The notes under the pieces were generated by a model. It was given only the letters and a program-made list of their open reading frames with translations, was not told the origin of the DNA and searched no databases. A DNA stretch of 50,107 bases from positions 1 through 50,107 of the forward strand of contig DZAL01000004.1 in NCBI GenBank assembly GCA_022729575.1, written 5' to 3'. Both the position numbers and the translations under genes were made by a program. Each line of letters opens with the position of its first letter. Position 1 is the stretch's first letter. The DNA comes from Thiomargarita sp. GTDB lineage: Bacteria > Pseudomonadota > Gammaproteobacteria > Beggiatoales > Beggiatoaceae. Below, piece after piece: positions 32,553 to 41,700 of this stretch.

Positions 32553-32691
32553 TCACCTTACGCCTGGTTAATTCAACCACCCCCAACCCCTCCTTGGTAA
32601 GGAGGGGGTATCCTGGCGGTGCCGGTAGTGCGTACTCCCCTCCTTACCAAGGAGGGGTTGGGGGTGGTGGTGTTAACCGTGCGTAAGATAA
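32553..32691. repeat. Diverged 127-bp-type MITE-like element
   Basis: Left part CCTCACCTTACGCCTGG, internal CCCCTCCTT..AAGGAGGGG palindromes twice, right end GTGCGTAAGATAAG. Ends degenerate and no clear direct repeat is left. Confidence 0.65.
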
Positions 32692-32715
32692 GACTTGTAC
32701 CACACTCCTTACACT

Positions 32716-33393
32716 TTAAATATCCCCCGTCCCAGTTGATTGCGGCACACGACTGGGGTCCACCGAAATTTTAATCTCGACTCGACGATTGGTGGCCTTA
32801 TTCACCGTCGTATCATTAGGCGCGATCGGCATACTTTCCCCATAACCCACCGAAGAGAGTTTAGCAATATTCAAATTTTTAACTCGCAAATAACCCTCAA
32901 TCGCCCCCGCCCGTCGCTCCGACAACTGTTGATTGTACTGGTTAGACCCATCACTATCGGTGTGACCCTCAATCATCACAATATTTTCTGGATACTTGGC
33001 AAACACCGCTGCCAAATCATCTAATTTCAACGCTTCCGCCGGTTTAATATCAACCTTATCAACATCAAACAACACCTTCATCTTTGCCTCAATACCTTCT
33101 TGCCCCGCTTCCGTGTTCACCTTAACCGCTTCTACCCCCTGCACTTTTTCTAATTCCGCCGCTTGGTTATCCATACGCTTACCAATCAAGGCCCCAATCA
33201 CAGTACCCGCCACCGCACCAATGACGGCCCCTTCCTTCTTATGATCCGATTGGTGGCCAATCACTCCTCCCAACACCGTGCCAGCACCCGCACCAATCAC
33301 CGCACCTTTAGTTTGATTCGTAGCCCCACAACCGCCTAATAAAGGCATAATCACCGCCGTCGCGGTTAACACACATACTATCTGTTTCTGCAT
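32716..33393 (-). CDS. OmpA-family lipoprotein with glycine zipper
   Basis: Seen: 225 residues. Lipobox LLGGC (Cys 22), two Gly-zipper stretches (GAVIGAGAGTVLGGVIG, GAVIGAVAGTVIGALIG), then an OmpA-like peptidoglycan-binding domain: VLFDVDKVDIKPAEALKLDDLAAVF, MIEGHTDSDGSNQYNQQLSERRA and LSSVGYGESMPIAPNDT...NRRVEIKI (D and R contacts present). Architecture of YiaD-type outer-membrane lipoproteins. RBS AAGGAG. Structural outer membrane-wall link. Confidence 0.92.
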   Translation of the reverse strand: MQKQIVCVLTATAVIMPLLGGCGATNQTKGAVIGAGAGTVLGGVIGHQSDHKKEGAVIGAVAGTVIGALIGKRMDNQAAELEKVQGVEAVKVNTEAGQEGIEAKMKVLFDVDKVDIKPAEALKLDDLAAVFAKYPENIVMIEGHTDSDGSNQYNQQLSERRAGAIEGYLRVKNLNIAKLSSVGYGESMPIAPNDTTVNKATNRRVEIKISVDPSRVPQSTGTGDI

Positions 33394-33602
33394 AACATAA
33401 TCTCCTTAAATCAAAAAATTTAACACATAAAATAACAAACTTAATTTGTCAAAAATGACGCACTAAAACTGCTGACTCATTGTTACTCAACGAGTTAATT
33501 ATACCAGAAATTTCCCGTTGCGCCAATTTTGACTTTTGTTTTAAATAAGTAGTTAATATAGGGTGTATAAGTGAAGCGTCATACACCAAATTTGAAGAAG
33601 TA

Positions 33603-33704
33603 AGTACTGAAGCATAAATTTTCCCGTATTTTCTTTCGCCCCTCTCCCTCTGGGAGAGGGGTCGGGGGTGAGGGAAAATACCGCCGAATTTCTGCTTCAG
33701 TACT
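33603..33704. mobile_element. AGTACT-ended MITE-like element, 102 bp
   Basis: AGTACTGAAGCATAAATTT ... TTTCTGCTTCAGTACT, TA at 33601-33602 and 33705-33706. Opposite orientation of the central hairpin to the 14249 copy. Inserted inside a larger imperfect palindrome: GGGTGTATAAGTGAAGCGTCAT to the left and ATGACGCTATCGCTTATGCACCC to the right. Confidence 0.85.
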
Positions 33705-33757
33705 TACATGACGCTATCGCTTATGCACCCTACGCAACTACGAATATTTACCAGTAT

Positions 33758-34882
33758 CTAATCTACCACCGGCAACCACCCCGTTCGAGTCATTAACATC
33801 TGCCAAAGACTATCAGGAATCAATAAATCGGTTTGCGCCGACTTTGGCAATGTAGTACGAATCTGAGTTTCTTGACCACTCTGTATCTTCATAACCCACT
33901 CTGGCTCCATCAACAACTCACGACCCAACGCCACCAGAGGCACCCCAGATTGCAACATCTGTAAAGCCTCGTCAGGCGTATGTACACCACCTACTCCCAT
34001 AATGGGAATACGTTGCCCTACTTGCTCATGCACCATCACGGCCCGCGACCGTTTATCGTTCGTATCGCGCAAGGACCCGCCCCAAAAATTCATCGTGGAC
34101 ACATGCAAATAATCCAATTTTCTAGTCGCCAGTGTTTCCAACAATTTAAGAGTATCCGCCATCGTAATACCCGGATTCTCTATCTCCTCTGGCGAAAACC
34201 GATAACCGACCAGAAAGGGACGCTTGGCCTGGTTAGCGGCAGTAATTACCTCATCAGTCACCGCTAAGGGAAAATTCAAACGTTTTTCCAAACTCCCTCC
34301 CCATTGATCCGAACGACGATTCGCATGAGGAGAAAAGAATTGTTGAATCAAATAAGTATTCGCCCCATGAATTTCTACCCCGTCAAACCCCGCTTGTATC
34401 GCCCGCCGAGTAGCTTGACCAAAAGCCGCAATGGCTTGTAAAATCTCCGCTTCGGTCATCTCCCGCGGTGTCACCGCCCCTGGTTGCTCGGCTGGTATCG
34501 CACTCGCACTCACCGGTTGCTTACCCGGTAACAACTCGGCGCTACTCATTCTACCGCCATGATGAATCTGCAACAACGCTTTGGCCCCTTGACTTTGAAT
34601 CGTCGTTGCTAACTGCCGCAAACTCGGTATCATGTCATCCGTATGCGCCCCAATTTGCCCGGCAAACGCTTGTCCCAGCGGGTGCACATAACAAGCTGCG
34701 GTAATGACTATTCCCAAACCACGGGAACGTTTTTGATAATAACTAATCTCAGCCTCCGACACCGTGCCATCCAAATGACCCGACCAAGTGGTCATCGGTG
34801 CCATTATCAGACGGTTGTTCACCTGAAGGCCAGAAGCAGGAAAAGTAAAAGATTGAAATAACGGTTCGTACTTGGGATTCAT
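33758..34882 (-). CDS. NADH:flavin oxidoreductase (Old Yellow Enzyme family)
   Basis: Seen: 374 residues. NRLIMAPMTTWSG (FMN site), LLQIHHGGRMSS, GFDGVEIHGANTYLIQQFFSPHANRRSDQWGGSLEKRL (split signature with the R-x-D-xWGGS motif), VGYRFSPEE and PIMGVGGVHTPDEAL. Single-domain flavoprotein of the NemA/YqjM-like type; substrate unknown. The usual HxxN/HxxH pair is replaced by IHHGGR further upstream, common in this subgroup. RBS AGGAG. Solitary. Confidence 0.93.
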   Translation of the reverse strand: MNPKYEPLFQSFTFPASGLQVNNRLIMAPMTTWSGHLDGTVSEAEISYYQKRSRGLGIVITAACYVHPLGQAFAGQIGAHTDDMIPSLRQLATTIQSQGAKALLQIHHGGRMSSAELLPGKQPVSASAIPAEQPGAVTPREMTEAEILQAIAAFGQATRRAIQAGFDGVEIHGANTYLIQQFFSPHANRRSDQWGGSLEKRLNFPLAVTDEVITAANQAKRPFLVGYRFSPEEIENPGITMADTLKLLETLATRKLDYLHVSTMNFWGGSLRDTNDKRSRAVMVHEQVGQRIPIMGVGGVHTPDEALQMLQSGVPLVALGRELLMEPEWVMKIQSGQETQIRTTLPKSAQTDLLIPDSLWQMLMTRTGWLPVVD

Positions 34883-34920
34883 ATAATAATTATTCTCCTA
34901 AATGTGTTTCAATGGGTTTT

Positions 34921-35000
34921 AATACGGAATACGGAATGTATTCCGTTGGGAGCCGGCATTCATCCTACCTCCAACGGAATAAATTCCGTATTCCAGCGGC
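34921..35000. repeat. CCGTTGGAATAAATTCCG-type palindrome
   Basis: CGGAATGTATTCCGTTGG ... CCAACGGAATAAATTCCG TATTCC, related to 941-1000. Lies between the flavoprotein gene and the LysM/FimV-like gene. Confidence 0.7.
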
Positions 35001-35005
35001 TATAA

Positions 35006-36394
35006 TTACAAATGTCTAGTTGGTTTAAGTGGTTGTCGGGGAGGTGGTGACATCGGACCTAAATTCTCTGAAGATTCCGCCATAACCACGGTATTTGGTT
35101 GGTTCCTCATGGTAGAAAACTCAGTTGTTTCCAACCACTGCGGTCGATGCCGATTCATATATGCTTCAATGAGTTTGCCTTGGGCATTCAACTCATGATC
35201 TAGTAATTCAAAAATTTTATCGACTAAATCAAAAATTTTAGCCTCATTTTCTGGTAAATATTGTTGCAAAGAGATTTGTTTACCACTTTGCATCACGGCT
35301 TGCCAAGACGAATGGTCCAGGCTTGACGGGGTGGCGCTCACTAATGGTTGTGATTGAGTCACTTGTAATTCTAACGTACTCATTTTTTTATTAATTTCCA
35401 ATAACTGTTGCGCTTCCTCTTGTTGTTCTAAAGTTCCTTTTTCCACCACTTCTTTAAGCAATCGTTGCACTACTTTTTCTTCGCCTTCCGCTAAATAAGT
35501 CCTCAGATAAGCCAATTTTTCTTTAACTTCATTAATCGGTTTCAGTTTCTCTTCATTCGCCGTCATGGTTTCTTGATTCGTTGAAAATAGAGCAAAATTC
35601 ATTCTATCTTCCACCGCGGCCAGTTTCGCCTCCAAGCCAAAATTCCAATGATTATCGTTATTCGCACCCGTTTTATTATTAGGCGCGGATTTCAGTGAAG
35701 GTTTAATCGAACGTCGTTTAACTAACCAACTGATTGCCAAAATGATAAATAACACCAAGAGACCACTGCCCCAAATAATTGGCCAAGCCAAATCAGTTAA
35801 TCTTAACGCAAACCATGAATGGTTAGCGGCGGGCACCGAAAGAGGAGTAGGTGCTGAAACATTCACCACGGTAGCACTAGAATTTAAATTTAAAGTTTTA
35901 TCGGATTCGGTAGAGTTAGTTGCCGTTGAAACTGATTCTGGGGTAGTCGTACTAAAAGCCGTTTTAATCACCGATAAAATGGGCTCCCCCGTTTCCGTTT
36001 CCGCCGGCTGACTCACCGGAGATTCTGTCGTACAAACTATTTTTTGTTTTTGTTGGCGGGCCTTTTTCCAAGCCTCATGTTGTCGTCGATATTCTTGTTC
36101 TGCCCCTTTAGAATCAATCGCTTGTATCTCGGCCAAAGTTGGAACTGACAAAGTTGCGCCACCCTGTAACGAGTTAAGATCACAAGACAGCATAAAGGCT
36201 TGAGGATTAGCCTGCTGTAAGGCTATCATCGTTTGATAACGAGTGAGAACAGGACTAGGACGCACTTTAAGCGCGATTTCCCATAACTGTTCACCTTTTC
36301 TGATTGGACCATAACTCGTCGTAGCCGCTAAACTATGAACCATCATGAGATAACTCAACAGAAAAATTATTATTAACCTCTTAATTAGGTACAT
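35006..36394 (-). CDS. FimV-like LysM inner-membrane protein (second FimV paralogue)
   Basis: Start chosen at ATG 36394 (MYLIKRLIIIFLLSYLMM); the ORF to 36439 begins in a palindrome. About 462 residues: signal peptide, then a FimV-type LysM region SYGPIRKGEQLWEIALKVRPSPVLTRYQTMIALQQANPQAF (pieces), a Thr/Ser-rich linker, one transmembrane segment (LAWPIIWGSGLLVLFIILAISWLV), a cytoplasmic coiled coil and a C-terminal part. It lacks the FimV N-terminal domain, the acidic repeats and the FimV C-terminal TPR-like end. It lies downstream of truA, separated by array E. Likely polar/peptidoglycan-linked like FimV; that role is inferred. Confidence 0.83.
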   Translation of the reverse strand: MYLIKRLIIIFLLSYLMMVHSLAATTSYGPIRKGEQLWEIALKVRPSPVLTRYQTMIALQQANPQAFMLSCDLNSLQGGATLSVPTLAEIQAIDSKGAEQEYRRQHEAWKKARQQKQKIVCTTESPVSQPAETETGEPILSVIKTAFSTTTPESVSTATNSTESDKTLNLNSSATVVNVSAPTPLSVPAANHSWFALRLTDLAWPIIWGSGLLVLFIILAISWLVKRRSIKPSLKSAPNNKTGANNDNHWNFGLEAKLAAVEDRMNFALFSTNQETMTANEEKLKPINEVKEKLAYLRTYLAEGEEKVVQRLLKEVVEKGTLEQQEEAQQLLEINKKMSTLELQVTQSQPLVSATPSSLDHSSWQAVMQSGKQISLQQYLPENEAKIFDLVDKIFELLDHELNAQGKLIEAYMNRHRPQWLETTEFSTMRNQPNTVVMAESSENLGPMSPPPRQPLKPTRHL

Positions 36395-36410
36395 ATCTAT
36401 AATCCATTTT

Positions 36411-36790
36411 AGATTTGACAACTTTCGAAAAATTGTCAAATCTTATTGCTCAATCCATTTAGATTTGACAACTTTTGAAAAGTTGTCAAATCTGATTGTT
36501 CAATCCATTTAGATTTGACAACTTGCGAAAAGTTGTCAAATCTGATTGTTCAATCCATTTAGATTTGACAACTTGCGAAAAGTTGTCAAATCTTCTTCAA
36601 TCCATTTAGATTTGACAACTTTCGAAAAGTTGTCAAATCTGATTGTTCAATCCATTTAGATTTGACAACTTTTGAAAAGTTGTCAAATCTGATTGTTCAA
36701 TCCATTTAGATTTGACAACTTGCGAAAAGTTGTCAAATCTGATTGTTCAATCCATTTAGATTTGACAACTTGCGAAAAGTTGTCAAATCC
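36411..36790. repeat. Palindrome array E: eight copies, 50-bp period
   Basis: Copies start at 36411, 36461, 36511, 36561, 36608, 36658, 36708 and 36758. Centres vary (TTTCGAAAA, TTTTGAAAA, TTGCGAAAA) while the spacer GATTGTTCAATCCATTT is constant. The rightmost copy (last base altered) contains the TGA stop codon of truA, and the leftmost lies just upstream of the LysM gene start. Confidence 0.97.
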
Positions 36791-37544
36791 TCTTTGGTAA
36801 TGAATACCGAGTTGGATAATCAACTCCAGATAAATAAAGTCCGGCCGCTGGTGCAGTGACCCCGCCCAGAGTTCTATCTCGTGCCTCCAAAACCGTCTTA
36901 GCCCATTCTGGAGGAGATTCACCACGGCCCACGGCTAACAGTACACCTGCAATATTACGCACCATGTGATGCAAAAAACCATTAGCCGACACTGAAATAA
37001 TAATTTGTTCCGCTTCACGAGTGACGGTCAGACGAGTAATCGTGCGAATGGGACTAGGGGACTGACAAGCGACTGAGCGATAAGAGGTAAAATCATGGCT
37101 ACCTATCAAGTAATTGCCAGCCAATTGCATAGTTTCAACGACTAGGGGCCGATGTATCCAAGTGACTCGATTGGCCAGTAAAGCTGGGCGAATGGGACGA
37201 TTAAGAATAACATAGCGATAATGACGTGCCAATGCCGAAAATCGCGCATGAAATTCATCATCCACCGGGCAAGCCCAGTGAATGCTAATATCCTCTGGTA
37301 AATTAGCGTTGCCACCCAAGACCCAACTACGTATATGACGATTCACCGAAACCTCGGCGTGAATGACTTGAGCTAACGCATGGACTCCCGTATCAGTGCG
37401 ACCGGCCGCGATGACTTTAACCGGCTGATTAGCCACTATTGACAGTGCAGCCTCGACACATCCTTGTACGGTCCGAAATTGCGGCTGATATTGCCAACCA
37501 TAAAAGTGGCTACCTAAATATTCTAAACCCAATGCTATTTTCAT
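36783..37544 (-). CDS. truA: tRNA pseudouridine(38-40) synthase TruA
   Basis: Start chosen at ATG 37544 (MKIALGLEYLGSHFYGWQ); the longer ORF starts within a palindrome. About 253 residues. Catalytic Asp in AAGRTDTGVHALAQV, then FHARFSALARHYRYVI, GSHDFTSYR and FLHHMVRNIAGVLLAVGRGE. Modifies uridines 38-40 of the anticodon arm. The TGA stop is formed by the palindrome sequence GATTTGACA. Downstream of fimV as in Pseudomonas, with one membrane-protein gene inserted between. Confidence 0.96.
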   Translation of the reverse strand: MKIALGLEYLGSHFYGWQYQPQFRTVQGCVEAALSIVANQPVKVIAAGRTDTGVHALAQVIHAEVSVNRHIRSWVLGGNANLPEDISIHWACPVDDEFHARFSALARHYRYVILNRPIRPALLANRVTWIHRPLVVETMQLAGNYLIGSHDFTSYRSVACQSPSPIRTITRLTVTREAEQIIISVSANGFLHHMVRNIAGVLLAVGRGESPPEWAKTVLEARDRTLGGVTAPAAGLYLSGVDYPTRYSLPKRI

Positions 37545-37569
37545 CGCAGATATTATCGGTTTCGGTTGT

Positions 37570-37623
37570 AGATTTGACAACTTTCGAAAAGTTGTCAAAT
37601 CTGCTCAAAAAGTTATCAAATCT
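37570..37623. repeat. Single palindrome plus half copy before truA
   Basis: Full copy 37570-37602 (centre TCGAA form) and a right-arm remnant AAAAGTTATCAAATCT at 37608-37623, which overlaps the end of the next upstream gene. Confidence 0.92.
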
Positions 37624-38279
37624 TCGCCGTAGAATATAATCACTAACATCAATATGGGGTAGCCCCATTGCCATAATGGAGGAGAACGTAACTCTGGTAT
37701 TTCCAAATTTTGTAACGGCGCCTGATCTGCATATTCCAGCACTTTCGCAAATAAATCGGCCACTCGTCCACTGATTCTAGTTAGCCATGAAGCAGAGGCG
37801 CCAGTGACAGGCACCCTCGCTTCAGTTTCACTATAAAGTTGTTGTACCGCTTGCACTGTGTCAAGCACTAAAGCTAATCTTACCGCTAATCGCTCGGTGG
37901 GTACTCCCAATTTTAGCAATGGGGTAAACCACCACTGTAAAGTTGCTATCAGTAAGGGAGGGGACGTGGTGACGACCAGCAATTGAGCCGCCAGTACCAT
38001 TATTATTAAAGCCAGCATTCGCTCGCCAGCTTGTAATATGGTCGGTAGCGCTGGTATCCAAGAAAATTCCGCTGAACTAAACCATAAATGCAAAATCAAT
38101 AATGATAACCATAACCAGCGCAAACGTTTGAGCAAGGGAAGTATTGAGACTCTGGTACTGTATCGTTGCCAGAGCCATAATAACCATGGTAGCGTGATTA
38201 TCAACAGCATTTGGTGATTAGTCGTCGCTAAACCAAGAAGCAACAGAGTAAAACCAGCTAACCGAATGACAGGATGCAC
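37605..38279 (-). CDS. Integral membrane protein, CbiQ/EcfT-like
   Basis: Seen: 224 residues, GTG start (MHPVIRLAGFTLLLLGLA). Five or so hydrophobic segments. A cytoplasmic-looking GVPTERLAVRLALVLDTVQAVQQLYSETEAR stretch resembles the coupling helices of ECF transporter T components (CbiQ family). No A or S component is adjacent. The stop lies in the palindrome half copy. Family call tentative. Confidence 0.6.
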   Translation of the reverse strand: MHPVIRLAGFTLLLLGLATTNHQMLLIITLPWLLWLWQRYSTRVSILPLLKRLRWLWLSLLILHLWFSSAEFSWIPALPTILQAGERMLALIIMVLAAQLLVVTTSPPLLIATLQWWFTPLLKLGVPTERLAVRLALVLDTVQAVQQLYSETEARVPVTGASASWLTRISGRVADLFAKVLEYADQAPLQNLEIPELRSPPLWQWGYPILMLVIIFYGEDLITF

Positions 38280-38346
38280 AGTGAGTTACCAGACAGAAAC
38301 TAAACGGTAGAAGGGTCAAGGTCCCACCCAAGTCTTTAGAGATTCT

Positions 38347-38402
38347 GGAGTCCCAATCTTCAGATTGGTAAATTGCCAAATCTGAAGATTGGGACTCCAG
38401 AA
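38347..38402. repeat. CTGGAGTCCCAATCTTCAG inverted repeat
   Basis: Arms TTCTGGAGTCCCAATCTTCA and CTGAAGATTGGGACTCCAGAA around GATTGGTAAATTGCCAAAT, related to the GTTGGAGTCC family. Confidence 0.75.
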
Positions 38403-38409
38403 TGGTTGT

Positions 38410-38727
38410 CTATTCACCTTACACACGGTTAACTCAACCACCCCCAACCCCTCCTTGGTAAGGAGGGGAGTAACCACCTTGGTAAGGAGGGGAGTAACCA
38501 CCTTGGTAAGGAGGGGAGTAACCACCTTGGTAAGGAGGGGAGTAACCACCTTGGTAAGGAGGGGAGTAACCACCTTGGTAAGGAGGGGAGTAACCACCTT
38601 GGTAAGGAGGGGAGTAACCACCTTGGTAAGGAGGGGAGTAACCACCTTGGTAAGGAGGGGAGTAACCACCTCTCTTTCTCCCCTCCTTATCAAGGAGGGG
38701 TTGGGGGTGGTTGTACGTAAGGTGAGT
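38410..38727. mobile_element. 127-bp-type MITE-like element expanded by a 24-bp tandem repeat
   Basis: Outer ends CACCTTACACACGG and GTACGTAAGGTGAGT with CCACCCCCAACCCCTCC / GGAGGGGTTGGGGGTGG inside. Nine tandem 24-bp units (CCTTGGTAAGGAGGGGAGTA-ACCA) run from 38453 to 38668. Because 24 is a multiple of three, both strands stay open and would encode VVTPLLTK or VRRGVTTL repeats. The right end abuts the fimV stop codon. Confidence 0.85.
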
Positions 38728-38729
38728 TA

Positions 38730-41700
38730 TTAAACTAACCCTTTCATCATTTTTTGTGCTCTCTGCTTCTGTTCCTCGTCGCCTTCCGCAACGATTTCTT
38801 CTAGCGTAGTACGCGCACTATCCGTATCTTCAATGTCAATATACATCTGCGCTAAATCAAATTTACTATTAATGTCATCACTACCATCCAGATTCATCTC
38901 CGACTCCCCCGATAGTTCTCCAAACTCGTTATCTTCCATGCCAGTCAATAAGTCACCAAATTCATGGTCACTGCCACTATCTAGCGTGCTGTCATCATCA
39001 TCCAGTTGGATTCCCAATTCACCGGCAAGGTCATCATCTAAACCGAGTGAGCCCATATCCAACTCGTTATCGTCACTGATTTCTTCGGTAGTGGTTAATT
39101 CTGAATCTTCATCCAAAGTAGGCATAATGGCATCTTCATCTTCAACGGTAGAGGAAATATCACCAATCTCATCAGCGGTCGTGTCACTATCTAAATCATC
39201 TAAAGACAAATTCGCGTCTAAATCTTCCGCGTCTAAATCCATAGATAAGTCTGATTCTTCTATAGCATCAGTGGCTGATAGGGCCTCGGTTTCAGCAAAA
39301 TCTGCTAATGCTCCTTCATCTTCTTCTAGTGATAACTCATCAGTGGCCACGTTGGCAGTCTCTTCCTCCTCTCCCATGTCAAAAGATAATTCGTCATCTT
39401 CGCCCAGAGACAACTCTTCACTGCCTGTGGCGAGGTCTGTCTCGTTGGATTCAGCCCCTTCGGCATCTAGGTCTAGCGTATCTGATGACAACTCTTCTTC
39501 AAACGATAACTCTCCGTCCTCTTCTAGCTCTGATTCGTCGGTGCTTACCTCATCAGCCATACCCATATCTAAAGATGACTCTTCAGAGTCTAAAGATAAA
39601 TCCTCAGAGTCTAAAGATAAATCTTCCTCTAAGGATAAATCGTCCTCAGTAGAATCCATCGTGGTGGCCACTGCACTTTCATTATCAGTGTCCATTGATA
39701 AATCCTCATCCAACGATAGTTCATCGGTTTCCACCACCTCAGTTTCCTCGCTCGTGGTGTCTAATTCGGAATCTAAGTCACCTAAAGATAAGTCCTCTTC
39801 TAAATCAGTTTCCGTGGACAAAGCGGTGGTTTCATCTTCGGAAAATTCATCTAAAGATAAACTTTCTTCCTCGGTTGACGGTGCCATCTCCGTATTATCT
39901 TCCTCAAAATCTAGGGATAACTCTTCTTCCGTAGCAGAAGAAGCCGCGGCTTCAGTGGCCTCCATACCCAAGGATAATTCTTCGTCATCTAATAGAGACA
40001 ACTCATCGTTGTCTTGAGCAGTTTCTGGTATCTCTTCTTCACCCAACTCGTCTAATGACAAATTCTCTTCTACGGAATCAGAGGCACTTTCAGTGTCTCC
40101 GTCCAGCTCCATAGATAGGTCTTCTTCCGCAGATAAACTTTCAGCTGGCTCCTCATCAAACGATAAACTATCGTCGACACCTAAATCCAGATCCATGGAC
40201 TGGTCTTCTTCCGCCGATAAATTGTCAGTTGATTCATCGTCAAACGATAAATCGTCGTCGCTACCAATAGCCGTCATGTCCTCATCGGTAGTTTCTCCTA
40301 AATCGGAGGATAAATCATCATCGAAAGATAACCCTTCATCTAAGGTTTCAGTTTCTTCATGCCCCATATCTAAGGATAAATCTTCGGCCTCGGAGTCTGA
40401 AGTATCTTCAAAAGTTTCACCTAAGTCTAAGGATAAGTCATCCTCACTACCACTCGTGGTTAATTCGTCTAATTCGTCGTCAGTGGAAGAATCTAAAGCC
40501 ACGTCCTCTTCCTCTACTTCTTCTTCGAAACTGGTAGTTGTCGTTTCGTGCTCATCCTGGTCCAGGTCCAAATCGGTGGTGAACGAAAGACCATCATCTT
40601 CTACTGTGGCTTCTTCTTCGGTCGTGGCTTCTGCGGTGACATTAGATTCAAGGTCTGAGCCTAAATCTAAATTCAAGTCATCACCTAAATTTAAGGACAA
40701 ATCAGCATCGTTGTCGTCGTGGCTACCACGGTCAATCTCTTCAAGTCCTTCCAGCGGTGTACCTAAATCTAAGTTGAAATCATCACTTTCATCATTCACG
40801 CCTAGATCCAATCCGGAGTCGGCTAAACCGGCTAAAACGTTGTCCATTTCAGTATCCGTAGTAGTGGCTTCCTCATCGCCAGCCAATACCATGGCGGCCC
40901 CAGCACCTAGTGCCGCCGCCCCGGCCAAGCCCGCAAGTCCCAAACCATCGACATCCTCTTCCCGGTCGGTCATTGATGGTTTGGCTTTAATCGTAGATTT
41001 AGCTGGAGTAAATTCAACTTCGGACACATCTAATGGTCGATCCGTACCCAGAGTGTACCACTGAGTTAACACCTCATCCCAGAATGGACTCTGGCCACCA
41101 GTTTCGGCATAAAAGACTTTAGCTGCTTCTTCAAATTTATCTTCTTGTTTAGCCGCGGCGTAAACTTCCAGCAATTTCAATCGATATTTCTGGACCGTAG
41201 GATGTTGTTCAATCGCCGGTTTTAGTAATTCTTCGGCTTTGTCAAAAGTTTCATAGGCAATGTACACATCGACATTTTCTAATAACTCTTCATCCGCCGG
41301 TTCCTCCTCCGCTTTCAGGTTATCTAAGAATTCGTCGATATTATCCTCGTCATTGGCCATCTTCTTTTGAGGTTGAGTTTCGGCTTCCAAACGGGCTAAT
41401 TCGGCCAGAATTTCACCCTCAGTGAGTTCAGTACCTTCTTTCCATTCCGCCACTCCACCTTCATCTTTACGGCGCCGTTTTAAAAATCCTCCCAGCAACA
41501 GTAATAGCACCGTACCACCGCCAATGCCGCCAATGGTAAGCCATCCTCCAGGCACTTGATTGACCAAGTCATTGGCCGTATCCATTAAACTAGCTTCCAC
41601 TGGGGGTGGAGCCGTAGGTTCAACCACGGGGGTAGTTTTTTGAGTATCTTCCTTAACCCCTGTTGGTTTCCCCGCCTCACCGATGTTCTCGTCGTCAGTC

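Noticed and set aside
36683-36925. 80-codon minus-strand ORF overlapping the end of truA
   Set aside because: A shadow of truA continued into the palindrome array.
38316-38733. ORFs of 114-125 codons with VVTPLLTK or VRRGVTTL repeats
   Set aside because: Both are open because a 24-bp tandem repeat inside a MITE-like element has a period divisible by three; no RBS or conserved domain.
38833-40017. 394-codon Ser-rich ORF opposite fimV
   Set aside because: It is the complement of the fimV acidic repeats (GAT/TCA codons read backwards); no RBS or family, while the minus strand has clear FimV domains.
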